The translations under genes and the position numbers were made by a program. 43,439 nt of DNA, from positions 1 to 43,439 of the forward strand of contig JADZAI010000111.1 in assembly GCA_020852655.1 (NCBI GenBank), written 5' to 3'. This document shows positions 16,651 through 23,853 of this stretch, piece after piece. The notes beneath the pieces were generated by a model that searched no databases, had not been told where the DNA came from, and saw only the letters and a program-made list of their open reading frames with translations. How positions within the stretch are numbered: the first letter of the stretch is position 1; each line of letters starts with the position of its first letter. This DNA is from Alphaproteobacteria bacterium (GTDB lineage: Bacteria; Pseudomonadota; Alphaproteobacteria; Micropepsales; Micropepsaceae).

Positions 16651-17595
16651 CTAGCCGCCGAAGCGGTAGTTCACCGTGGCGCGCACGCTGTGGAAGTCGA
16701 AGCGATCGTCGCTGCGCGTGAGGTCCGTGCCGCCTGCGTCCTCGATCAGGAACGGATTGGTTGCGGGCGCCGAACCGGCGCCGACATGGATCGCGTAGTC
16801 GCTGTCGTCGAGGCTCGTGTAGATATACTCGACACCGAGGCTGATCGAATCCGACAGGCGATATTCGGCGCCACCGCCGGCCTGCCAGCCCCACAGCCCG
16901 TCGTCTTTCGACAGTGTGGAGAAGCTGTTCACGTTGTTCGTCGTCGCGAAGCTGTGGTCGACGTCGCCATAGGCTGCGCCGCCGGTCGCGTAGAACAGGA
17001 GATTGTCGGTCGCGAAGCCGGCGCGCAGACGCGCCGCGCCGAGGAAATTCAGATCGCGCGACATGGTGTAGGACGCCGGTGTCGTCGAGAAGCCGCTGAC
17101 GCTGTCGGAGATGTCGGCGTAGCTGCCTTCAAGCAGGCCGCCGACGACGAAATTGCCGAACTGCCAATCGTAACCGGCGCGCAGGCCCAGATCGATGCCG
17201 TCGCTGTCGCCCTTGCAGCCCGACGCCGCGGTACCGTCCACGGCCTTGCCGCCGCAGAAGCCGGGCGCGAACGCATTCGTGCCGCCCGAGGTGTTCACGG
17301 TGTCGCCGAAGACGCCGCCGCGGTCGGTATCGAAGAGCAGCGTTTCGTCGTCGTCGCTGTTCTGGAAGGCGTAGCCGGCATGGCCACCGATATAGAAGCC
17401 GGACCAGTTGCTGGCCCGCGGTTCCTCGACGATCGGCGCCGGTTCGGGCGCGGCGGGGGGCATGACCGTCGGCGCCGGCTGTTCCGGCGGCGGTTCGACC
17501 GGCGTGCCCATGCCGTTGGCCCAGGCTGCGGGCATGGCGAGTACGCTCGCGGTCATCAAGATGCCGGCGAGACCGGCCGTCCTGTTCAAAGTCAT
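16651..17595 (-). CDS. Outer-membrane beta-barrel protein (Omp25-like)
   Basis: A 314-residue protein with a signal peptide (cleavage near AAWANG), a Pro/Glu-rich linker of about 35 residues, then an eight-strand-type barrel starting with NWSGFYIGGHAGYAF. Strand-like repeats such as GLRAGYDWQFGNFVVGGLLE, LLFYATGGAAYGDV and GWQAGGGAEYRLSDSISLGVEY are typical of alphaproteobacterial Omp25/Omp31-type porin-like proteins. The last strand VRATVNYRFGG has the usual aromatic end extended by two Gly. Two Cys in an extracellular loop (FCGGK, GCKGD) are unusual. Function: surface structure or porin-like role, not specified. Confidence 0.88.
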   Translation of the reverse strand: MTLNRTAGLAGILMTASVLAMPAAWANGMGTPVEPPPEQPAPTVMPPAAPEPAPIVEEPRASNWSGFYIGGHAGYAFQNSDDDETLLFDTDRGGVFGDTVNTSGGTNAFAPGFCGGKAVDGTAASGCKGDSDGIDLGLRAGYDWQFGNFVVGGLLEGSYADISDSVSGFSTTPASYTMSRDLNFLGAARLRAGFATDNLLFYATGGAAYGDVDHSFATTNNVNSFSTLSKDDGLWGWQAGGGAEYRLSDSISLGVEYIYTSLDDSDYAIHVGAGSAPATNPFLIEDAGGTDLTRSDDRFDFHSVRATVNYRFGG

Positions 17596-17927
17596 GATGC
17601 AACTTCTCCTGAATTGGGAACTTCGCAGGCCGGACTCACGGCCTCGTCGCAGCTACGCAGCGCGGCCGCCCCTTGCCGCACGCACGCGAGATAATGCGCC
17701 AGCCTGCCGATCGCATGTGCGGTTCCCGCCACAGGGCCGGTGTTCATCGCTCGGTGTGATCGTCGAACGCACGGCCGACTTAGCGCCCGTCGCACGGATA
17801 AATCTTTGTAATGCGCAGGAAATTATTTGTGACGCGGCGGCGAGCGGCAAACGTCCGTACACGAACAATACGACATGTGGCCCGCGGAAATGCGAGAAGG
17901 CGCCCCTCTCGCCGCGGCAATCGCGCC
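17596..17927 (-). other. 332-bp region before the beta-barrel gene; likely its promoter and 5' leader
   Basis: No convincing gene is present. A 71-codon frame at 17653-17868 has no ribosome site and an Arg/Ala-rich shadow-like composition. The AT-rich stretch at about 17793-17835, in an otherwise GC-rich region, is the best place for the promoter of the minus-strand porin-like gene; I cannot define exact -35/-10 boxes. AGGAGAAGTTGCATC directly before the porin-like start supplies the ribosome site. Confidence 0.4.
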
Positions 17928-18329
17928 CTACAGGTTACAGGGCCGCAACTTGCCGTCCGCGCCGGGGTAGCTGTCGGTCTTCGGGTCGTAGCCGGCATGG
18001 CGGGCTGCGCAACGCTCCGTATGCGTCGCGTATTTGTCCTCGTTCGAGGCCGCCTGTTTCCCGGGCTCGACTCCGAACAGACGCGCGACCTCGGGGTCGG
18101 CGTTCGCGGCGAGGTGGCGATTATAGAAGCCCTTATACTGGCTGGCGCTCCAGCGCACGCCGTTGGCGCGATAGTCCTTGCAGTCGCGCGCATCCTTTTC
18201 TTTGCAGGTGTCGCGAATGATGTCGTCGCGCGCCGCAACGTCTTGGCGTGCGCCGGCGCTCACGGAGAAGGGCGAGGCGCAGGCAAGGGTGAGGGCGATC
18301 GCGAAAGCAGCAGTCCTGGCAGTCCGCAT
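17928..18329 (-). CDS. BA14K-like exported protein (1)
   Basis: A 133-residue protein with a signal peptide (MRTARTAAFAIALTLACASP) and a C-terminal CAARHAGYDPKTDSYPGADGK...CNL segment. This resembles the BA14K motif (C-x-RY-x-SYD-x-TxTY-G-DG) first known from a Brucella immunoreactive protein. The middle is charged, with Cys in RDTCKEKDARDCKDY that could pair. The start at 18329 follows GAGGAGA; the longer frame to 18407 runs through the upstream terminator. It shares the C-terminal motif and the final CNL with the next gene upstream on the same strand, so the two are distant paralogs. Confidence 0.75.
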   Translation of the reverse strand: MRTARTAAFAIALTLACASPFSVSAGARQDVAARDDIIRDTCKEKDARDCKDYRANGVRWSASQYKGFYNRHLAANADPEVARLFGVEPGKQAASNEDKYATHTERCAARHAGYDPKTDSYPGADGKLRPCNL

Positions 18330-18377
18330 CTTGGTCTCCTCTGTGCCTCGGGCGAGGCGTCGGTCTTGCGATACGCA

Positions 18378-18404
18378 AAGAGACCGGCGAAGTGCCGGTC
18401 TCTT
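18378..18404 (-). terminator. Terminator between the two BA14K-like genes
   Basis: An 11-bp perfect stem (AAGAGACCGGC / GCCGGTCTCTT) with a 5-nt loop lies about 100 bp after the second BA14K-like gene. On the minus strand it ends TCTCTTTG. It should separate transcription of the two genes. Confidence 0.7.
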
Positions 18405-18507
18405 CAATTCACAACAGAGGTGAGGAAGCTACGTCCTGCCGGATCAGTGGCGAGCGTCACGCGCGATCCCGTTCATCGCTTCACGATGACCTGATCGTGC
18501 GCCGCCG

Positions 18508-18906
18508 TCACAGATTGCAGTAGTACTCGCGGCCGTCGCGGCCGATGAACGTGTCGGTGCGGCGATCATACGAGCGGTATCGTGCCTCGCAGCGCCGCAC
18601 ATGGTCATAGCGCGAATCGTAGCGATCATATCCCGAGTCATAATAGCGCCCGCCGTCATAGTCGCGACGTACAGTTCGGCGCTGGGTCGAGCCGACGACG
18701 ATGGCGCCGAGCGCGAAGCCGAGCACACCGGCTGCGATGGCGTCGCCGTTGTGGTTGTGATGCCGGCGGCGATAGTAATGGCCGTCGTAGCCGTTGCTGT
18801 AATAGCCGTGATGGCGACCACGCGCTTCTGCGGTGCTCGCAAGTCCAACAGTGCTCGTGGCCGCCATGGCCAGCGCAAGCGCCGTACTGATGATTTTCTT
18901 CTTCAT
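18508..18906 (-). CDS. BA14K-like exported protein (2)
   Basis: A 132-residue protein with a signal peptide (MKKKIISTALALAMAATSTVG, cleavage near AEA-RG). A Tyr/His/Arg-rich segment (HHGYYSNGYDGHYYRRRHH) follows, then a glycine-rich hydrophobic helix AAGVLGFALGAIVVGS. The C-terminal BA14K-like motif is RCEARYRSYDRRTDTFIG followed by RDGREYYC. This helix plus motif layout is the usual form of the family, whose molecular function is unknown. GGAGGCGAGCC precedes the ATG. Confidence 0.8.
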   Translation of the reverse strand: MKKKIISTALALAMAATSTVGLASTAEARGRHHGYYSNGYDGHYYRRRHHNHNGDAIAAGVLGFALGAIVVGSTQRRTVRRDYDGGRYYDSGYDRYDSRYDHVRRCEARYRSYDRRTDTFIGRDGREYYCNL

Positions 18907-19064
18907 GGCTCGCCTCCTTGCGGAAAGTCATCAAGGGTAACGCCGCATCTAAGCGGGCGTTTCATGAACGCGTACTGAACCGGCCGTTCATCCGCCGCAG
19001 CGCTCGCTTGACGCAACGCCGCGCCATGCCTAGGTTCCACCTCACTTCGGAACCCGCAGCCCGC

Positions 19065-19135
19065 AAAGGAGGAGCGCAATGACCGACCTTGTTCGCAGCG
19101 CCCTTTCGCGTGCCTGCGTCCTGGGCGCCCTCCTC
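19065..19135 (+). promoter_or_regulatory. Possible translational switch before rsgA (sequestered ribosome site)
   Basis: The Shine-Dalgarno region of the 19-codon leader ORF (GAGGAGCGC, 19069-19077) can pair with the end of that ORF (GCG-CC-CTCCTC, 19125-19135) as nine base pairs with a 2-nt bulge. A ribosome moving through the ORF would open it. This is a reading of complementarity only. Confidence 0.3.
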
Positions 19136-19138
19136 TAG
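19079..19138 (+). CDS. 19-residue leader-like ORF before rsgA
   Basis: ATG at 19079 follows AAAGGAGGAGCGCA, one of the best Shine-Dalgarno sequences in the window, and opens a frame of 19 codons (MTDLVRSALSRACVLGALL) ending in TAG at 19136-19138. The start of rsgA is 55 bp further on. It could be a leader peptide, a true small protein, or the remnant of a longer gene. No run of a single amino acid suggests classical attenuation. Confidence 0.4.
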   Translation: MTDLVRSALSRACVLGALL

Positions 19139-19192
19139 GGACCGCCGCGGGCTCGCGCCTCTCTTGCGCAGACCCACCGAAGGACAACTCCG

Positions 19193-20263
19193 TTGATCGA
19201 ACTCTATGGCTGGAGCGATGCGCTCCAGCACGACTTCCATGTGTACGCGGCGCGTGGCCTCGAACCCGCACGCGTCGTCATACAGCAGCGCGGCCTCTAT
19301 CGCCTGGTGACCGAAAGCGGCGAATTCTCCGCCGGGCTTTCTGGCCGCTTCACCCATGAGGCCATGCAGGGCGACTACCCCGTCGCAGGTGACTGGGTCG
19401 CCGCAGATCTGCGGCCCGCCGAGCAGGCGGCGACCATCCACGCCGTGGTGCCGCGCCGCTCTGCCTTCGTACGCAAGGCAGTCGCGCTCGGCGGCCGGCC
19501 GCAGGTCGTCGCCGCCAATGTCGACATCGCCCTGCTCGTCGCGTCGCTGAATGCCGACCTCAGTCTCCGGCGACTCGAGCGCTATCTCGCCGCCGCATGG
19601 GAAAGTGGCGCCTCGCCGATCGTCGTCCTGACCAAGGCGGATCTCGGCGCGGACGTCATGCAGGCTGTCGCCGCCGTCGAAGGGATCGCGATCGGTGTGC
19701 CGGTCCGCGCCGTCTCCGCCGTCACCGGCGACGGCATGGCAGCGCTGGCGGCTGAGCTGGGCGTTGGCCGCACGGCGGTGCTGCTCGGCAGTTCCGGCGC
19801 CGGCAAGTCGACCTTGCTTAACGCGCTCGCCGGCGCGGACCTGATGGCGACGCAGGCGATCCGCGTACATGACGACCGCGGCCGCCACACGACGACACAT
19901 CGCGAACTCGTCCGCCTGCCGAACGGCACCCTGCTGCTCGACACGCCCGGTATGCGCGAACTCGGGCTCGTCGATGCGGACGAAGGCGTCGGCGCGATCT
20001 TTGCCGACATCGAACGGCTCGCCGCACGTTGCCGCTTCAGCGACTGTAGCCACACCGCCGAGCCCGGCTGTGCGATACGGGAAGGCCTCGCCGACGGCTC
20101 GCTCGACGCCGGCCGCTGGCGCAGCTACGGCAAGCTCCAGCGCGAACTCGCCCACGAGGACCGCAAGGACGACCATCAGGCGCGCCAAGCCCACCGGAAG
20201 ATGTGGACGACGCGCCACAAGGCCTACCGGGCCATGGTCCGTCATCGCGATCGCAACGAGTGA
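19193..20263 (+). CDS. rsgA: Ribosome-assembly GTPase RsgA
   Basis: A circularly permuted GTPase of 356 residues that checks and releases 30S subunits in late assembly. An OB-like N-terminal domain comes first. Then the GTPase motifs in permuted order: G4 LTKADL, G1 GSSGAGKST, G2 region GRHTTTHRE and G3 DTPGMRE. The zinc-binding C-terminal domain follows (CRFSDCSHTAEPGC). It starts with TTG at 19193 after AAGGAC, giving MIELYGWSD. The length is normal. It is preceded by a possible leader ORF. Confidence 0.95.
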   Translation: MIELYGWSDALQHDFHVYAARGLEPARVVIQQRGLYRLVTESGEFSAGLSGRFTHEAMQGDYPVAGDWVAADLRPAEQAATIHAVVPRRSAFVRKAVALGGRPQVVAANVDIALLVASLNADLSLRRLERYLAAAWESGASPIVVLTKADLGADVMQAVAAVEGIAIGVPVRAVSAVTGDGMAALAAELGVGRTAVLLGSSGAGKSTLLNALAGADLMATQAIRVHDDRGRHTTTHRELVRLPNGTLLLDTPGMRELGLVDADEGVGAIFADIERLAARCRFSDCSHTAEPGCAIREGLADGSLDAGRWRSYGKLQRELAHEDRKDDHQARQAHRKMWTTRHKAYRAMVRHRDRNE

Positions 20264-20311
20264 GATGGCGTCCCGACCAAGATTGCACGTTTTAGCTGTA
20301 TCCCTGTGGCG

Positions 20312-20338
20312 GCACGGCTGTTACTTTGGCAGCCGTGC
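20312..20338 (+). promoter_or_regulatory. Hairpin just before the response-regulator ribosome site
   Basis: A perfect 9-bp inverted repeat GCACGGCTG / CAGCCGTGC with a 9-nt loop ends one base before the GGAGG at 20339-20343. It could be an operator or an RNA structure affecting initiation; there is no U-run to make it a terminator of rsgA. Confidence 0.4.
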
Positions 20339-20347
20339 GGAGGCGAC

Positions 20348-21076
20348 TTGGAAGCCCAGGCTGAACAGACCGAAGGCCGGCGGACGCGGATTCTCGTGGT
20401 GGACGACGATTCCAGCGTCCGCGAAGCGCTGTTCGATTTTCTTGCGAACCACGGCTACGACGTCGCCAGCGCCGGCGACAGCCGCGAAATGGACCGTGAA
20501 CTGGCGCGCGTCCTGCCCGACCTGATCGTCCTCGACTACATGATGCCCGGCGAGAACGGGCTGGAGGTCTGCCGGCGCATCCGCAAGGGCGGTCCGCCGA
20601 TCATCATGCTCAGTGCCAAGGGCTATGACGACGTGGAGCGTATCGTCGGCCTGGAAGCGGGCGCCGACGACTATCTCGGCAAGCCCTTCCACCCGCGCGA
20701 ACTGCTGGCCCGCATCCGCTCCGTCTTGCGCCGCGGCGAACCGGCTGCGGCGCAGCCCGTCCGCATCGGCTATGCCTTCGGCAACTGGGCGCTTTCACTG
20801 CAAGAGCGTTCGCTCATCGATCCCTCCGGCGCGTCGATCCTTCTGTCGCGCGGCGAATTCGGCATGCTCAAGGTGTTCGTCGAAAATCCGCAGCGCGTAC
20901 TCAGCCGCGACCTTCTCGTGCAGTTGATGCATGGTCCGAACGTCGAGACCTACGACCGCGCCACCGATCTTCAGGTCAGCCGCCTGCGCCGCAAACTGGA
21001 CGACAGCGAGGGCGTCATGATCCAGACGGTCCGCGGCGAGGGATATCTCTTCGCCGCCAAGGTTCGCCGCCTGTGA
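20348..21076 (+). CDS. OmpR-family response regulator
   Basis: A two-domain regulator of 242 residues if begun at TTG 20348. The receiver domain shows RILVVDDDS, the phosphorylated Asp63 in LIVLDYMMPG, and the Lys of YLGKPFHPREL. The OmpR winged helix follows (LLSRGEFGMLKVFVENPQRVLSRDLL, split over two lines of secondary structure, then DLQVSRLRRKL and VRGEGYLF). TTG 20348 is chosen because GGAGG is 4 nt upstream; GTG 20306 is an alternative, but it would place a strong hairpin inside the coding sequence. The end overlaps the kinase start as GTGA, so the two form a two-component pair. Confidence 0.93.
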   Translation: MEAQAEQTEGRRTRILVVDDDSSVREALFDFLANHGYDVASAGDSREMDRELARVLPDLIVLDYMMPGENGLEVCRRIRKGGPPIIMLSAKGYDDVERIVGLEAGADDYLGKPFHPRELLARIRSVLRRGEPAAAQPVRIGYAFGNWALSLQERSLIDPSGASILLSRGEFGMLKVFVENPQRVLSRDLLVQLMHGPNVETYDRATDLQVSRLRRKLDDSEGVMIQTVRGEGYLFAAKVRRL

Positions 21077-22491
21077 TCCGCCGGCCCAGCTCCTGGCCGA
21101 TCCTGTGGCAGCTCGGCGGGTTGGCCCTCGCCGCGGTCGTGGCGGCCCAGACGATCAGCTTCTCGATCGTCGCCTTCCTCCCGGCGCCGCCGGAGCCGGG
21201 GCTGACGATTGCCGAAGTGGTCGAGGCGATCCGCACCGGAGGCGCTGACGAGAATTTCCGCGCGACGCGTTCGGCCGAGCCGCCTTTCGCCTTCGACGAC
21301 CAGCCCAACGCCATGCCGACGCTGATCGCATCCAGCATCGAGGAAGCGCTCGGGCTTCCCCACGGCGATGTCCACGTGGCGATGCTCGCGTCCGGGTCTG
21401 CCGTGCCGGCGGACGGGCGACAGGGAGGCATCGCTTTCTTCGACGCCCAGGTGACGCCGCTCGACGCACAGAAGAAGCCGCCGCCGCTCCCCACCCTGCT
21501 GCGCGCCGCAGCGGTGCCGCTGGCGCCGTTTGCCACGGCCGTCCGGCAATCGGACGGCGGCTGGCTGTATCTGGAGCCGACAAAGCGGAGCTGGCTGACG
21601 CCGCTTCAGAAGCGCGCCTTGCTCGCCTTCGTACTCAGCGTCGCCATTCTTGCGCCACTCACGTGGATAGCGGCCCGGTGGCTCGCCTCGCCGATCCGGC
21701 GCTTCGCCGAAGCCGCCGAGACCTTTGGACCCAACATGGCCGTCCAGCCGCTGTCGGCCGAAGGTGCGCCCGAACTTCAGGCGGCCATCGGCGCCGTCAA
21801 CCGCATGCAGGAGCGCCTGCGCCGCCATGTCGAGGATCGCACGACGGCCGTCGCCGGGATCGCGCATGACCTGCGCACGCCGCTCACGAGCCTGCGCCTT
21901 CGGGCCGAGGCGCTGCCGCCCGAGGCCCGCATCCGCATGACGGCCGACCTCGATCGCCTCATCCAGATGGTCGAGCAGGTGCTGGCCTTCGTACGCGGGG
22001 AACAGGGCCGCGAGCCACGTACGCGGATCGATCTCGGACAGATGGCGCTGGAATGCGCGCGCGAACTGGAAGAGGCCGGAGCCGACGTCGAGTGTCGCGC
22101 CGAACCTGGCGTCTGGGTGAACGCCGAAGCCGTCAACCTGCGCCGTGCTCTCACCAATCTCATCGACAACGCGGTCAAGTATGGCGCCCGTGCCCGGGTG
22201 AATGTCCTGACCGCGCGCGGGCGTGCGGTATTCCAGGTCGAGGACGATGGCCCCGGGCTCCCGGAGGGCCTGCGTCAGCGCGTATTCGAGCCCTTTGTGC
22301 GGGCCGAACCTTCGCGGAACCGATCGACCGGCGGGGCAGGACTTGGACTTGCGGTGGCCGGCACCGTCGCCCGTGTTCATGGCGGCCAGATCGACTTGGT
22401 CAATCGCGAAGGCGGCGGCCTCACGGCGCGCCTCCTTCTGCCGATGGCCGGCGCCGTGCATGGAGAGGGCCTGCTCCAGCGGGCCGGCTAA
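21073..22491 (+). CDS. Sensor histidine kinase
   Basis: A membrane kinase of 472 residues. An N-terminal helix (LGGLALAAVVAAQTISFSIVA) and a second near residues 180-200 bracket a periplasmic domain of about 140 residues. A HAMP-like linker comes next, then the H-box with His265 (VAGIAHDLRTPLTSL), N-box NLIDNAVKYG, and glycine boxes EDDGPGLPEG and GAGLGLAVAGTVARVHGG. The layout is EnvZ-like. It starts at GTG within the response-regulator stop. The periplasmic domain contains no family I recognise, so the signal is unknown. Its 3' end overlaps that of the convergent HExxH protein by 4 bp. Confidence 0.93.
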   Translation: MIRRPSSWPILWQLGGLALAAVVAAQTISFSIVAFLPAPPEPGLTIAEVVEAIRTGGADENFRATRSAEPPFAFDDQPNAMPTLIASSIEEALGLPHGDVHVAMLASGSAVPADGRQGGIAFFDAQVTPLDAQKKPPPLPTLLRAAAVPLAPFATAVRQSDGGWLYLEPTKRSWLTPLQKRALLAFVLSVAILAPLTWIAARWLASPIRRFAEAAETFGPNMAVQPLSAEGAPELQAAIGAVNRMQERLRRHVEDRTTAVAGIAHDLRTPLTSLRLRAEALPPEARIRMTADLDRLIQMVEQVLAFVRGEQGREPRTRIDLGQMALECARELEEAGADVECRAEPGVWVNAEAVNLRRALTNLIDNAVKYGARARVNVLTARGRAVFQVEDDGPGLPEGLRQRVFEPFVRAEPSRNRSTGGAGLGLAVAGTVARVHGGQIDLVNREGGGLTARLLLPMAGAVHGEGLLQRAG

Positions 22492-23483
22492 CGCTCTTCG
22501 TCAGCGGCGCGCGCGGCGCTCCAGGCCGCGAAATCGGCATCGATGGCCTCGGGCGCCACGGGCAGCGCGCCGTCTGCGCATAATTTGTCCAGCCATATCC
22601 TCGCATCGTGCCGTTCGGCAATCAGCATCGCGATCCGTGCCAGGATCCGCTCGTCGCCGCTGCGGTCGATCAGATAATCCGCCATGCCGCGCGCGATGGC
22701 ATAGAAGTCCGCAATCGCCTCGCCGCTGACACCCGCTTCCTCCGGTGACAGCGCCAGCACCACCGGCGCCGTGCCCGCCCCGCCGGAGGCGGCCAGCGCG
22801 TGCTGCACCTCAGGCGCCCCGAACAGGGGATGGGTCTCCGCGATCAGCATCCGAAACGCCGGCACGCGCCCCGCCCGGACCGCCCCGGCGAAGCGGGCGC
22901 GTCGCGCTTCCGTCGCCGACGGCGTCTCCGCCATCATCGCCGCCGCCTCGTCCAGCCAGTCCGGCGCGTCGCCGCCATACTGGTTCTTGCGCGTGTTCGG
23001 GATGAACAGCGACAGGAACAGCATATGCGCGATCTCGTGCCGCAGGGCCGAGCGGCGATCGGCGTGATGCCCCGGATCGCTCGGCACGCGCGCCCGGCCA
23101 AAGGGCCATGTCGTCTGCCACGCCGCGCCCGCCGTCCGGAGCGCCGGATAGAGACCGGCAAAATCCGTCTGCACAACGGCCCCCGGCGCCGGCCGCCGGC
23201 CGAAATAGCGGTAAAAGGCGGCAATCGCGGCGCGTATGTCTTCCGCCGCCTCCGGCGCGTCGTCGGCATGGGCGACGACGATCCAGCCCCACTCCGTGTC
23301 GAACCATTGCGCACCCGCCGGTGCATCTGCCACCGGTGCCTGATCGTCCGGCAGGCGATGCAGGTTCATCTCGGCCGCTGCGTGGTTCGCCGGCCCCGTC
23401 AGCGCGAGCGCCGCGGCGGCCCCGGCCCCTGCCAGCAGGGTTGCCAGCGGCAACAGCCGAAAAGATGCGGATAACTTCATCAT
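22488..23483 (-). CDS. Exported putative metallopeptidase (HExxH...E)
   Basis: A 331-residue protein with a signal peptide or N-terminal anchor (residues 1-38). A zinc-peptidase-like centre follows: HEIAH at 149-153 and Glu179 in DWLDEAAAMM, the HExxH-x25-E pattern of gluzincin-type (peptidase MA-like) enzymes. No wider family can be named. Two adjacent Met codons (23483 and 23480) could start it; no clear Shine-Dalgarno is seen, and the first ATG lies in the stem of a hairpin at 23483-23508. It converges on the histidine kinase, so co-regulation is possible only by location. Confidence 0.75.
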   Translation of the reverse strand: MMKLSASFRLLPLATLLAGAGAAAALALTGPANHAAAEMNLHRLPDDQAPVADAPAGAQWFDTEWGWIVVAHADDAPEAAEDIRAAIAAFYRYFGRRPAPGAVVQTDFAGLYPALRTAGAAWQTTWPFGRARVPSDPGHHADRRSALRHEIAHMLFLSLFIPNTRKNQYGGDAPDWLDEAAAMMAETPSATEARRARFAGAVRAGRVPAFRMLIAETHPLFGAPEVQHALAASGGAGTAPVVLALSPEEAGVSGEAIADFYAIARGMADYLIDRSGDERILARIAMLIAERHDARIWLDKLCADGALPVAPEAIDADFAAWSAARAADEER

Positions 23484-23508
23484 GCAGGCCGTGCTGGCCG
23501 GGCCTGCA
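23483..23508 (-). terminator. Hairpin between the 47-residue peptide gene and the HExxH gene
   Basis: An 8-bp perfect stem TGCAGGCC / GGCCTGCA with a 10-nt loop. It follows the small exported gene on the minus strand and includes the first base of the next start codon. It may terminate the upstream transcript or limit initiation. No U-run is present. Confidence 0.4.
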
Positions 23509-23536
23509 CCCGTGGCGCAGACCCGGCCATTGCCGC

Positions 23537-23680
23537 TCAGTAGACCAGTGTGCCGTCCGGGAGCTGGTAGATGTAGATGACGTTGCCGTTCTGATCGTAG
23601 ACCGCGCTCGCGGGTGCAGCGATGGCGGCCGCCGCGGCGAGTACGGCGAAAATGGCGCCCAAGGTCCTCAACTTCCTCAT
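23537..23680 (-). CDS. 47-residue exported peptide
   Basis: A very small protein: MRKLRTLGAIFAVLAAAAAI is a signal peptide with cleavage near PASA-VYD, leaving a mature peptide of about 20 residues (YDQNGNVIYIYQLPDGTLVY) with a beta-hairpin-like pattern. The ATG at 23680 is decided by AGGAGG 6 nt upstream; the ATG at 23686 is directly against that site and too close. Small exported peptides of this kind are often conserved in Alphaproteobacteria, but I do not recognise it. Confidence 0.65.
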   Translation of the reverse strand: MRKLRTLGAIFAVLAAAAAIAAPASAVYDQNGNVIYIYQLPDGTLVY

Positions 23681-23748
23681 GATCATCCTCCTGTGCTCAA
23701 GCACGTTCGTGATGGCGCGAGGGTACATGGAATCAATCTCTGCGCGAT

Positions 23749-23763
23749 CTAAAATCACCTTAA
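23749..23763. promoter_or_regulatory. CtrA-like site before argG
   Basis: CTAA-N7-TTAA differs by one base from the alphaproteobacterial CtrA consensus TTAA-N7-TTAA. It lies in the gap between the divergent 47-residue peptide gene and argG. A single near-match in AT-rich DNA is weak evidence. Confidence 0.25.
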
Positions 23764-23853
23764 AGTTGTTTTCCGATCGATCTGGCGCGCCGTTGTGGCG
23801 CTGTCGCGGCTGCGCTAGGGAGGCGCCGCTTTCGCATCGTCTCCGGAGTTTCC

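Noticed and set aside
17653..17868. A 71-codon minus-strand ORF upstream of the beta-barrel gene
   Set aside because: No Shine-Dalgarno, no signal or motif; it sits where the porin-like gene's promoter and leader are expected.
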